Shown in pieces: positions 1-6,739 of a stretch of DNA of 25,460 bases (the first letter of the stretch is position 1; each line of letters starts with the position of its first letter). The position numbers were made by a program, and so were the translations under genes. This DNA comes from an uncultured Dorea sp. GTDB lineage: Bacteria > Bacillota > Clostridia > Lachnospirales > Lachnospiraceae. The stretch lies in NCBI GenBank assembly GCA_934295165.1, contig CAKRAT010000032.1, forward strand, positions 1 to 25,460, given 5' to 3'. Below the pieces are notes generated by a model that worked only from the letters and a program-made list of their open reading frames with translations, had not been told where the DNA came from and ran no database searches.

Positions 1-35
1 TCTCTAATCTGCCCGTTAATCATTAAATCGCTAAT
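1..35 (-). CDS. infC: Translation initiation factor IF-3, 5' end only, AUU start
   Basis: Only the first 11 complete codons are inside the window. From the ATT at 33-35 the minus strand reads (M)SDLMINGQIR, which matches the well-conserved start of Firmicute IF-3 (ISDLMINEQIRD type). A strong GGAGG lies at 45-49, exactly 9 nt before the ATT. The frame has a TGA just upstream of the Shine-Dalgarno and no ATG, GTG or TTG between that stop and the ATT. The next ATG (21-23) would be 21 nt from the Shine-Dalgarno, too far. AUU initiation is a known feature of infC in other bacteria, where IF-3 represses its own unusual start codon. IF-3 binds the 30S subunit and proofreads initiation. The fragment is short, so identity rests on this N-terminal match plus the leader upstream. 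Confidence 0.72.
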   Translation of the reverse strand, partial: MSDLMINGQIR

Positions 36-210
36 TGTCGTGCACCTCCATCATAAAATAAAAATAAGTGAATAGTTTGAGACTATCCACTTGCATATCT
101 GTATCATAAGATCTATAATCAAATCTGTATTATACTCAATATCAAACCATTAGTCACTCAATTGTGCTAAGGTGAGAGTGGATACTCTACTTTCTTTTTT
201 GCCTTACGCA
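36..210 (-). promoter_or_regulatory. infC 5' leader, probable L20-type attenuator
   Basis: The leader runs about 175 nt from the predicted start site to the infC AUU. The minus-strand segment TATCCACT (177-184) is perfectly complementary to AGTGGATA (84-91), the 5' arm of the terminator. A further GAG/CTC pairing is possible after a 2-nt bulge, so the two structures exclude each other. In Bacillus the infC-rpmI-rplT operon is controlled this way: ribosomal protein L20 binds the leader and favours termination. That this leader binds L20 is inferred from its position and architecture; I could not compare it to a covariance model. Confidence 0.6.
55..92 (-). terminator. infC leader attenuator (intrinsic terminator)
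   Basis: On the minus strand AAGTGGATAGT (82-92) pairs with ACTATTCACTT (66-76) across a 5-nt loop, an 11-bp stem with one G-U pair. The run ATTTTTATTTT follows (55-65). The stem ends only about 16 nt before the infC Shine-Dalgarno, so it would stop transcription before infC. Its 5' arm can instead pair with an upstream segment (177-184), giving a classic attenuator. Confidence 0.75.
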
Positions 211-216
211 ACATAT

Positions 217-245
217 AATTTATCATATTGTTCCTCTTATGTCAA
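217..245 (-). promoter_or_regulatory. Promoter for infC operon
   Basis: A perfect -35 TTGACA (240-245) and a -10 TAAATT (217-222) are separated by 17 bp. They lie between the end of the B3/B4 gene and the attenuator leader, placing the start near 210. Confidence 0.65.
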
Positions 246-266
246 CTGTTTTTTTACTTTTTTTAA

Positions 267-932
267 TTACTCCACAATCCAGCTTTCCAGATCCTGTGCA
301 CCGGCATACTCTTCCAGATATTTTCTGCCGTATTCCAGTGCCTTTTCCAAATCGTCATTTTCTGAAAACGAATAGATCAATGTCAATACTTCTGCTGCAT
401 TCTCTGTTATCATTGCGCGTTCCGAATCGCTGGTGGAACTTCCGATGGCTCCGTTTTCGTCTGCAAGTACCGGAAGTGCATTAATCTTAATCTCCGCCTT
501 TCCGATTCCTTTGTAGGTCTCACCATCCCGCCCAATCCGAAATACCAGTTCTTCTGCAATCTGAGATGTGTCATAAGATCCAACCGAAAATCCCGATTCG
601 ATTGAAATCAGGTTATTAGCATCTACAACTGTGTTAACTTCATATAATCCTTTTCCCTGTCCGATCCGGCGGATCAGAGCCTCGGAAGACACACGATATC
701 TGCCCGGGTCTTTTCCGAATGCTTTGTAGGCTGCTCTGGATTCTTTTACATTTGGAATCCCGTTAATTCCGTAGTCAAAAATAGCGTCTCTTGTCTTTTT
801 GAAAATGTCTTTCTTCAGATATTTCCACAGTTCTTCGTTCTTCTTTTCTACTTTTACCCGGTACTGCAGACATCCCACCCTGGTATCCGGCCAGATTTCT
901 TTCATTGTCTTATCAATTGTCAGATGTTTCAT
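267..932 (-). CDS. B3/B4 tRNA-binding domain protein
   Basis: The 221-aa protein resembles stand-alone proteins carrying the B3/B4 domain, a fold also found in the beta subunit of phenylalanyl-tRNA synthetase where it edits or binds aminoacyl-tRNA. Family-like segments include RAAYKAFGKDPGRYRVSSEAL (residues 66-86), then a stretch with N107 and S110, and a C-terminal GIGKAEI...VLADENGAIGS region (142-165). The ATG at 930-932 is chosen because an AGGAG lies about 10 nt upstream; the longer frame to 989 has no ribosome site. The cellular role of the stand-alone family is unsettled; mischarged-tRNA handling is a guess from homology. No terminator is clear after the stop, and the infC promoter follows almost at once. 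Confidence in the family is good, in the function low. Confidence 0.8.
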   Translation of the reverse strand: MKHLTIDKTMKEIWPDTRVGCLQYRVKVEKKNEELWKYLKKDIFKKTRDAIFDYGINGIPNVKESRAAYKAFGKDPGRYRVSSEALIRRIGQGKGLYEVNTVVDANNLISIESGFSVGSYDTSQIAEELVFRIGRDGETYKGIGKAEIKINALPVLADENGAIGSSTSDSERAMITENAAEVLTLIYSFSENDDLEKALEYGRKYLEEYAGAQDLESWIVE

Positions 933-991
933 ATATATCTCTCCTGTATGATAAAGTATTGGATCATCGTCCGGGGAATGCAGATGCATGG

Positions 992-1039
992 CGATAAAGA
1001 AAAAGATGACAATCCACCCGTAAGCTTCCTGTCATCTTT
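992..1039 (-). terminator. Intrinsic terminator after the 23-aa peptide gene
   Basis: The minus strand has a perfect 10-bp stem, AAAGATGACA (1030-1039) with TGTCATCTTT (1002-1011), across an 18-nt loop. A T-rich tail TTTTTCTTTAT follows. It lies 56 nt after the peptide stop codon. Confidence 0.75.
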
Positions 1040-1094
1040 GACTCATTCTTTATGCTGCTTTTATTCTATTTCACAGTATATTAAGCATGCTTTT

Positions 1095-1166
1095 CTAGGC
1101 GAAAAGACTTGTTGCTCCATATACAGCTACTACTGCAACGATTCCCCATCCGATGATACTTAACAT
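1095..1166 (-). CDS. 23-aa hydrophobic peptide
   Basis: This very small gene has full expression signals. A strong Shine-Dalgarno GAGGAGGTG sits 6-8 nt before the ATG (1164-1166), a 17-bp-spaced promoter lies upstream (1210-1238), and an intrinsic terminator follows. The 23-residue product is almost wholly apolar (MLSIIGWGIVAVVAVYG then ATSLFA), enough for a single membrane span, and has no charged residue. It therefore looks like a stand-alone small membrane peptide or toxin-like peptide rather than a chance frame. I do not recognise a family. A transcriptional role, such as a leader peptide, is possible but the terminator makes a discrete mini-transcript more likely. Confidence 0.6.
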   Translation of the reverse strand: MLSIIGWGIVAVVAVYGATSLFA

Positions 1167-1209
1167 ACTCTACACCTCCTCAGGATATTTTCCTTCTCTT
1201 TCTAATTTC

Positions 1210-1238
1210 AGTATAGAGTATAATTATATATTTGTTAA
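1210..1238 (-). promoter_or_regulatory. Promoter for the 23-aa peptide gene
   Basis: TTAACA (1233-1238) and TATACT (1210-1215) are separated by 17 bp on the minus strand. They lie between the end of the DegV gene and the peptide's ribosome site. Confidence 0.55.
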
Positions 1239-1322
1239 ATGAAGCTTTTATATGTTACTATTAGTATTCTTAATATTTCAGACTGTTCCTGCGTCCGGTC
1301 CTCTGCTTCCTTTTCTATGTAT

Positions 1323-2186
1323 CTATCTGTGGTCTGCCATACATACAACCGCGATCATTCCGGCACCTGTATGGCCTCCGATCACAGGACCAAGATTATT
1401 TATCATGACATTGGTCACGCCCATTTTCTTACGGACAAGCTCTGCCACATAAGCGGCATCTTCCGGGCAGTTGCCATGCGGGATCATCATCATATCCGGC
1501 ATCTTTCCTTCACATGCCGCAACCGCCATATCCACGATCTTATTCATGCCTTTCTTTCTGCCCCGCTCTTTTCTGATGATCTGAAGCTTTCCTTCATTAT
1601 CCAGATAAATAACCGGCTTAATCTGCACCATTGTTCCGATCACTGCTGCCGTCTTCGAAATACGTCCGCCTTTCTGCAGATGGTTCAGGTCTTCTACCAT
1701 AAAGAAATGGCAGACTTTTAATTTATTCTCTTCCACCCACTGTGCGACTTCTTCCAGACTCCTTCCTTCTTTCTGAAGTTCCAGTGCCTTATAATCGATC
1801 AGTCCTTCTCCCATACTTGCGCAAAGTGTATCGATCACAACAATTTTTCTCTCCGGATATTTTTCCCGCAGATCCTCTGCCGCTATACACATACTGTTAT
1901 ATGTACCGCTGAGTCCTGACGAAAAACTCAGATGCAAAATATCTTTTCCCTCTTTCAAGATTGGTTCTAAAATATCTATTGCGGTCTGCGGGCTCGGCTG
2001 TGAAGTCACTGCCATCTCTCCGGCACCTAACATGCCATAGAATTCTTCTGCCGTCAGATCGTACATATCACGGTAAGTCCTCCCGCCGATCGTACAGTTC
2101 AGCGGAACTACCGGTATCTCTCTTTCCCACACCCAGTCTTTTGGCAGATCGGATGTACTGTTGATGGTTATTACATATTCACTCAT
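1323..2186 (-). CDS. DegV family fatty-acid-binding protein (FakB-like)
   Basis: At 287 aa this is a full-length DegV-family protein. Members that have been studied (FakB) hold a fatty acid while the kinase FakA phosphorylates it, feeding exogenous fatty acids into phospholipid synthesis. Visible family motifs are TSQPS (61-65), SFSSGLSGTYNS (87-98), the DT pair at 119-120, KGGRIS (172-177), IKP (189-191) and a C-terminal GPVIGGHTGAG (266-276). The ATG has a GAGGAGGG site about 8 nt upstream. It lies 46 nt downstream of the MATE gene on the same strand and is probably co-transcribed with it. No clear terminator follows. Family assignment is firm; the fatty-acid ligand is inferred from the family. 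Confidence 0.92.
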   Translation of the reverse strand: MSEYVITINSTSDLPKDWVWEREIPVVPLNCTIGGRTYRDMYDLTAEEFYGMLGAGEMAVTSQPSPQTAIDILEPILKEGKDILHLSFSSGLSGTYNSMCIAAEDLREKYPERKIVVIDTLCASMGEGLIDYKALELQKEGRSLEEVAQWVEENKLKVCHFFMVEDLNHLQKGGRISKTAAVIGTMVQIKPVIYLDNEGKLQIIRKERGRKKGMNKIVDMAVAACEGKMPDMMMIPHGNCPEDAAYVAELVRKKMGVTNVMINNLGPVIGGHTGAGMIAVVCMADHR

Positions 2187-2232
2187 ATCGGAACCCTCCT
2201 CATCCTCAAGTCCCTTTCATCTTACCATTGTC

Positions 2233-3582
2233 TTACATATTACGCAAAACTTTTTTCATGGTAATGACAAATACGACACTTGTTGTCAGGACCGATATCA
2301 CATCTGCGATTGGTTCTGCACGGTAGATTCCCATCACACCCATGAATTTTGGCAGAATAATTGCAAGTGGGATCAACAAAATGATCTTTCTTAAAAGTGC
2401 AATAAATAATGACACCTTTGCCTGTCCAAGTGAAATGAATGACGTCTGACATGCACACTGGATTCCGAAGATAGATATTCCAAGGAAATATACCGGCATA
2501 ACCCGGCATGTCAACTCCAGCAGTTCCTTATTATTCGTAAATAACCCTGTATAAACCTGCGGTGCAAAGATTGCCACACCCGCAAGCACAAGTGTTCCGG
2601 CAAGACACACCAGGATCATCCGCTTCATCGTTGCTTTTACCCTTTCCTTATTGCCCGCACCGTAATTATAGCTGATGACCGGCTGGATGCCCTGTGTGAT
2701 GCCCTGTACCGGGATTGTGATCAGCTGCATGATACTCATAAGGATCGACATGGAGCCCACATACAAATCACCGCCATATCTCTGCAGTCCCGTATTCAGT
2801 GTGATCGTAACCAGACTTTCCGTACTCTGCATGATAAACGGTGAGATTCCAAGTCCTGCGATCATCTTGATCACGTCTTTTTTCAAATGCATATTTTTCA
2901 CCGTCAGACGCATCACACTTTTTTCCGAAGTCAGGAAATGTACCACCCATGCCGCACTGACCGCCTGCGACAGGATCGTTGCAACCGCTGCTCCCCGCAC
3001 GCCCATGTGCAGTACGAAGATGAATACCGGATCCAGACAGATATTTAAGACCGCACCGATCAGGACAGATAACATTGCAATCTTCGCCTCTCCCTGTCCA
3101 CTGATATAAGCATTCAGTCCCAGTGCAAGCTGCACGAAGATCGTTCCGATCAGATAGATCGATATGTAATCTCTTGCATAGACAATCGTTGCATCACTGG
3201 CTCCAAACGCATACAGGACCGGTGTCTTGAATACCGAAAAGAACGCCGTCAGGATTACCGAAAAGAGCACCAGAAGCCCCGCTGAATTTCCAAGGATCTG
3301 TTCTGCCCTCTGTCTGTTCTGTTTTCCCAGCTGGATCGAAGCAAGCGGTGCCCCGCCCATCCCGGCAAATGCACTGAATGCCGAGATCATCGTCAGAATC
3401 GGAAATGTGACTCCGACGCCGGTCAGTGCCACATCCCCATATCCGGGAATATGACCAATATACATTCTGTCTACTATATTATAAAGCACATTGATAAGCT
3501 GTGCCGCCACAGAAGGGACCGCCAGTGAAAACATCAGTTTCCCCAGCGGTGCACTTCCGAGTCTTTCGTCTCTGTGATTCAT
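2233..3582 (-). CDS. MATE family efflux transporter
   Basis: The 449-aa polytopic membrane protein has the length and twelve-helix pattern of MATE (NorM/DinF/MepA) exporters, which use Na+ or H+ gradients to expel cationic drugs and metabolites. Typical segments are PLGKLMFSLAVPSVAAQLINV near the N terminus (12-32), the NIVDRMYIGHI motif of helix 1 (35-45), the GMGGAPLAS segment (74-82) and the NYGAGNKERVKATM loop between the two halves (about residues 310-323). The ribosome site before the ATG is weak (AAAGG, about 11 nt). It heads a probable two-gene unit with the degV gene. The sequence does not give the substrate. Confidence 0.93.
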   Translation of the reverse strand: MNHRDERLGSAPLGKLMFSLAVPSVAAQLINVLYNIVDRMYIGHIPGYGDVALTGVGVTFPILTMISAFSAFAGMGGAPLASIQLGKQNRQRAEQILGNSAGLLVLFSVILTAFFSVFKTPVLYAFGASDATIVYARDYISIYLIGTIFVQLALGLNAYISGQGEAKIAMLSVLIGAVLNICLDPVFIFVLHMGVRGAAVATILSQAVSAAWVVHFLTSEKSVMRLTVKNMHLKKDVIKMIAGLGISPFIMQSTESLVTITLNTGLQRYGGDLYVGSMSILMSIMQLITIPVQGITQGIQPVISYNYGAGNKERVKATMKRMILVCLAGTLVLAGVAIFAPQVYTGLFTNNKELLELTCRVMPVYFLGISIFGIQCACQTSFISLGQAKVSLFIALLRKIILLIPLAIILPKFMGVMGIYRAEPIADVISVLTTSVVFVITMKKVLRNM

Positions 3583-3657
3583 TTGTATCGCTGCCTTTCT
3601 CTCGCATATCTTTCTTTTGTACGCCTGTTCTCTTATATACTTACTTTAGTAAAAAAT

Positions 3658-3686
3658 ATTATATCATTTTCTTGTTCTTGTGTACA
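3658..3686 (-). promoter_or_regulatory. Promoter for MATE-degV unit
   Basis: A perfect -10 TATAAT (3658-3663) lies 17 bp from a weak -35 TGTACA (3681-3686). It lies in the 161-nt gap between spoVAF and the MATE gene; nothing else is visible in that gap. Confidence 0.5.
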
Positions 3687-3743
3687 CGTTCGTTTTTGCT
3701 CATTCTTCTTGTATATTTGAAATTATTTCTTCTACATACAGCA

Positions 3744-5108
3744 CTATTTCAGGCTCACATGCAGATAACTTCTTCCAGAAAGTGTCTTATTAAAGCAGAT
3801 ACTGCACACCACCAGTACACATCCCAGCACGAATCCCCACCAGTTGAATAACGCCGTCAATACCAGCAGTGCCAGACGCATGAATTTCAGCGCATAACCA
3901 AGTTCGAAATTCGGCTGCGTATAATTGGCAACCGCCACGAAAGCCATGTACAGCATGACTTCCGAATTAAACCAGCCCGATGCCACCGAGAATTCTCCCA
4001 TGACCAGACCGGCGATCACGCTGAGCGGCGTACTTAACATGCCCGGCGTATTCAGAGCCGCCAGACGCAGACCATCGATTGCCACCTCCAGCATCAGAAG
4101 CTGATAGATTAGCGGGATATTCACCGTATCTTTCACCGCTACAAAAGCAAATACTTTCGGCAGCCAGTTCAGGTTTTGCATAAAAAGCAGGAACATCGGT
4201 GTCAGAAATATCGTCATCAGATTGATCAGTGTTCTGGATATCTTCAGATAGACGCTGGTCAATGTCGGGAAATAATAGTCATTTGCCTCCTCGATCATGT
4301 CGAAGATCGATGTCGGAAGTATCATCGCCGACGGTGAATTGTCTACAAGGATCACCACTTTTCCTTCCAGAAGACATGCCGATGCCGTGTCTGGACGTTC
4401 TGTGAATTTGAACTTTGGAAATGGATTGTACCACTTTCGTTTGAACAGGCATTCCGCCAGACTCTGCTGGTTCATCCGCAGATCATCGGTGTCTATGCTC
4501 TGGATCTTATCACGTACATTTTTCAACAGTTCCTTATTCACCCGGTCGCCCATATAACAGAGTGCCACGTCTGTTCTGGAACTATCCCCTACTTCCGTCA
4601 TCTCCATGATCAGTGCCGGATGTCGGATTCTTCTTCTCATCATTGCCGTGTTATATACAAGCGTCTCCACAAATCCGTCTCTGGATCCCCTGAGTGACTT
4701 GTCCTTGTCCGGCTCTTCCACACTTCTTGCCGGATATGTCCTGCAGTCGATCACGATACACGCACGGTATCCATCAATGAATACGCACGTTTCTCCCGAC
4801 AGAAGGCTTTTCAATATCTGATCAAAATCAAACATCACTTCTACTTCAACATACGGAATACACGCATTTGCAAACTCCCATACATCCTCCGGCAGATCTT
4901 CTGCCTTCACCTTCAGAAGTGCATCCATGATCTTCAGCATCGTCTCTTCACTCGTAAAACCATTTACAAAATAAAAAGAAGAAACTCTCCCGCCGATCAG
5001 CAGATCCCTCTGAATGAGGTCAAAGCTTTCCCGGATCGGGAGTGTTTCATTCATATATGCTACATTTTCTTCTCTTGTCTTAAAAACCGGAATTTCCTGG
5101 CGCGTCAT
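3744..5108 (-). CDS. spoVAF: Spore germination protein, SpoVAF type (GerA family)
   Basis: The 454-aa protein has a soluble N-terminal domain of about 280 residues and a C-terminal block of four to five membrane helices starting near SRTLINLMTIFLTPMFLLFM. This is the GerA (PF03323) layout. The N terminus has ESFDLIQRDLLIGGR (27-41) and FYFVNGFTSEETML (45-58), closer to SpoVAF than to the A subunits of germinant receptors. SpoVAF acts in the spore inner membrane during germination. The start at 5106-5108 follows an AGGTGG 7 nt upstream; an earlier ATG eight codons up has no ribosome site. The rest of the spoVA operon and gerB/gerC partners are absent here, so it is monocistronic. A sigma-G-like promoter lies directly upstream. 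A generic GerA-A subunit is the alternative. Confidence 0.82.
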   Translation of the reverse strand: MTRQEIPVFKTREENVAYMNETLPIRESFDLIQRDLLIGGRVSSFYFVNGFTSEETMLKIMDALLKVKAEDLPEDVWEFANACIPYVEVEVMFDFDQILKSLLSGETCVFIDGYRACIVIDCRTYPARSVEEPDKDKSLRGSRDGFVETLVYNTAMMRRRIRHPALIMEMTEVGDSSRTDVALCYMGDRVNKELLKNVRDKIQSIDTDDLRMNQQSLAECLFKRKWYNPFPKFKFTERPDTASACLLEGKVVILVDNSPSAMILPTSIFDMIEEANDYYFPTLTSVYLKISRTLINLMTIFLTPMFLLFMQNLNWLPKVFAFVAVKDTVNIPLIYQLLMLEVAIDGLRLAALNTPGMLSTPLSVIAGLVMGEFSVASGWFNSEVMLYMAFVAVANYTQPNFELGYALKFMRLALLVLTALFNWWGFVLGCVLVVCSICFNKTLSGRSYLHVSLK

Positions 5109-5145
5109 GCTCTTACCACCTCTTACATACATAGACTATACATTC

Positions 5146-5174
5146 CAGTATGCCCCGGGGGTTAAATTTTATAC
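5146..5174 (-). promoter_or_regulatory. Candidate forespore (sigma-G) promoter of spoVAF
   Basis: GTATA (5170-5174) and CATACTG (5146-5152) are separated by 17 bp. The -35 fits the sigma-G consensus (GHATR) fully and the -10 (CATWHTA) in six of seven positions. The -10 lies about 37 nt before the start codon. The stretch also partly fits sigma-F (GG..A.A.T.), which overlaps in specificity. Forespore expression fits the product. Confidence 0.6.
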
Positions 5175-5200
5175 GAGGCAGCAACATTCCTATATCTCGC

Positions 5201-5271
5201 GCTTCTTTCTCTGCGCATCAGATTTTTCATTTCCGATTGCTTCTTCTCTGCGCATCAGATTTTCATTTCCG
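5201..5271. repeat. Two-copy imperfect tandem repeat, 37-nt period
   Basis: The block CTGCGCATCAGATTT...TCATTTCCG occurs at 5211-5235 and again at 5248-5271. With the preceding GCTTCTT the copies span 5201-5235 and 5239-5271 and differ mainly by single-base changes in T and CT runs. It fills most of the non-coding gap between dut and spoVAF and has no evident reading frame. It may be a local slip duplication. Confidence 0.7.
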
Positions 5272-5308
5272 GTCACTTTATTTTACTGCAGACTTTTGTC
5301 ACATCCGG

Positions 5309-5824
5309 TTATTTCGTCGTACTGCCGAATCCGCCGTTACGGACTTCTTCTACTTCATCATCTAGCGTGATTCCGTATTCCATGAAGATTCCCTGCATGA
5401 ATCCTGTTCCTGCTGGAATCTCTACTATTTTTCCTTCATTTGTATCATTTGTGATCTTTGCAAAAATGTGTCCTTCGTTATCTGAATAATAGTAATCGCT
5501 GTCAATGATTCCTACTGTATTATTCAGCTGCAGACGGAACTTGAATCCAAGCCCGCTTCTCGGATAACACTGAAGCACCCAGTTATCTTCCATCTTCGCA
5601 CGGATCCCGGTTGGAATCTTTGCAGTCTCGCCTGGTTTTAATGTAATCGCCGCTGGAGCATAAAAGTCGTATCCTGCTGATCCTTTTGTCGCGCGTTTCG
5701 GAAGTTTTAATGCATCATAGACACTCTGGATGTCTTCATCAGATGCCTGTCCGATGGCATCCAGATAACCTTCTTTAAACTGTTCAAAGCTTACTTTTTC
5801 AAATTTTGCAATTCTTTTTGCCAT
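5309..5824 (-). CDS. dut: dUTP diphosphatase (dUTPase)
   Basis: This enzyme hydrolyses dUTP to dUMP and pyrophosphate, keeping uracil out of DNA and supplying dUMP for thymidylate synthesis. The 171-aa protein carries the five trimeric-dUTPase motifs in order: GSAGYDFYA (48-56), PRSGLGFK (88-95), NNTVGIIDSDYYY (101-113), PAGTGFMQGIF (137-147) and the C-terminal RNGGFGSTTK (162-171), a variant of the usual RGGFGSTG arm. It is somewhat longer than the commonest bacterial forms because of an N-terminal extension of about 45 residues. AGAGGA precedes the ATG at proper spacing. It is transcribed alone, between the ABC operon terminator and spoVAF. Confidence 0.93.
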   Translation of the reverse strand: MAKRIAKFEKVSFEQFKEGYLDAIGQASDEDIQSVYDALKLPKRATKGSAGYDFYAPAAITLKPGETAKIPTGIRAKMEDNWVLQCYPRSGLGFKFRLQLNNTVGIIDSDYYYSDNEGHIFAKITNDTNEGKIVEIPAGTGFMQGIFMEYGITLDDEVEEVRNGGFGSTTK

Positions 5825-5884
5825 GTATATATCCTCTTTTCTTTTTATTTTCTTTCATCTTGTAATCGTAGAGCTCCGGATTTC

Positions 5885-5912
5885 ATTATACCCAGAGTGT
5901 AATGCCGGTAAA
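5885..5912 (-). promoter_or_regulatory. Probable dut promoter
   Basis: A perfect TATAAT (5885-5890) lies 16 bp from TTTACC (5907-5912). The -35 lies inside the foot of the preceding operon's terminator hairpin, a compact packing of two signals. Confidence 0.5.
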
Positions 5913-5943
5913 AAGCACAGCCTATAAAGCTGTGCTTTTTACC
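5907..5943. terminator. Bidirectional terminator closing the trpXYZ-type operon
   Basis: A perfect 15-bp stem (GGTAAAAAGCACAGC at 5907-5921, GCTGTGCTTTTTACC at 5929-5943) encloses a 7-nt loop. The A and T runs are in the stem, so it works on either strand. It lies 22 nt after the ATPase stop codon. Confidence 0.85.
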
Positions 5944-5965
5944 AGCGTATCCAGTATAACATCTT

Positions 5966-6739
5966 TTAGTTGCCACACTCAATACTGATTTCATTAAATA
6001 ATGTCAGGATATCATCTACCGACATCTTGTCTTTTTCTTCGCCCTTTTTATCCAGGATTGTATTTCCCTGATGCATCATCACCAGACGATTGCCATATTC
6101 AATCGCATATCTTAAGTTATGTGTAACCATGATCGTTGTGAGATTCTTCTCTTTTACGATCTTATCAGTCAGCTGCATGATCAGTTCTGCTGTCTTCGGA
6201 TCCAGTGCCGCTGTATGTTCATCCAGGATCAGGAACTCAATCGGTGTCATGGTTGACATCAGAAGTGCCATCGCCTGGCGCTGTCCTCCGGATAAAGCAC
6301 CGACTTTGACATCCATCTTATCTTCCAGACCAAGTCCGAGCTGGCTTAACTGCTCTCTGTAATACTCGATCCTTGCCTTATTCGTTCCTCTGGAAAGACC
6401 GAATACCTTTCCTTTATTGTCCGCCAGAGACATATTTTCCAGAATGGTCATGGTCGGGCAGGTTCCCATTGCAGGGTTCTGATAGACACGGCCGATTTTT
6501 TGGTTTCTCTTATATTCTTTCTGTTTTGTGATATCCGATCCGTTGATCAGGATCTGTCCACCCTCTACCGGGATACTTCCACAGATGATATTCAACATTG
6601 ATGTCTTTCCGGAACCATTACTTCCCACGACAGATACGAATTCCCCTTTGTCAATCGTCAGGTTGAAGTCCTGGAACAGGCACATCTCATTTACGGTTCC
6701 CGGATTGTAATATTTATGAATTCCTTTTAACTCAAGCAT
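5966..6739 (-). CDS. trpZ: ABC transporter ATPase, tryptophan importer type
   Basis: This 257-aa ATP-binding subunit powers the importer encoded by the two upstream genes. It has Walker A GSNGSGKT (39-46), the Q-loop glutamine near 87, signature LSGGQ (149-153), Walker B LILDEH with His in place of the usual Pro after the catalytic Glu (170-175), and the H-loop His in MVTHNLR (204-210). Its ATG overlaps the permease's last codons by 8 nt (ATGCTTGA), implying translational coupling. A strong terminator follows. The name comes from the three-gene layout and the TGG T-box upstream; streptococcal trpXYZ is the precedent. Tyrosine or another aromatic substrate is possible. Confidence 0.85.
   Translation of the reverse strand: MLELKGIHKYYNPGTVNEMCLFQDFNLTIDKGEFVSVVGSNGSGKTSMLNIICGSIPVEGGQILINGSDITKQKEYKRNQKIGRVYQNPAMGTCPTMTILENMSLADNKGKVFGLSRGTNKARIEYYREQLSQLGLGLEDKMDVKVGALSGGQRQAMALLMSTMTPIEFLILDEHTAALDPKTAELIMQLTDKIVKEKNLTTIMVTHNLRYAIEYGNRLVMMHQGNTILDKKGEEKDKMSVDDILTLFNEISIECGN

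Noticed and set aside
172..484. Plus-strand frames over the infC leader and the B3/B4 gene end
   Set aside because: They overlap the infC promoter and a supported gene, with no ribosome site.
1239..1721. 160-codon plus-strand frame
   Set aside because: It lies antisense to degV, has no ribosome site and reads as a mirror of a well-supported gene.
5201..5271. CRISPR-like array
   Set aside because: There are only two copies with a 3-nt gap, so no spacers, and no cas genes.
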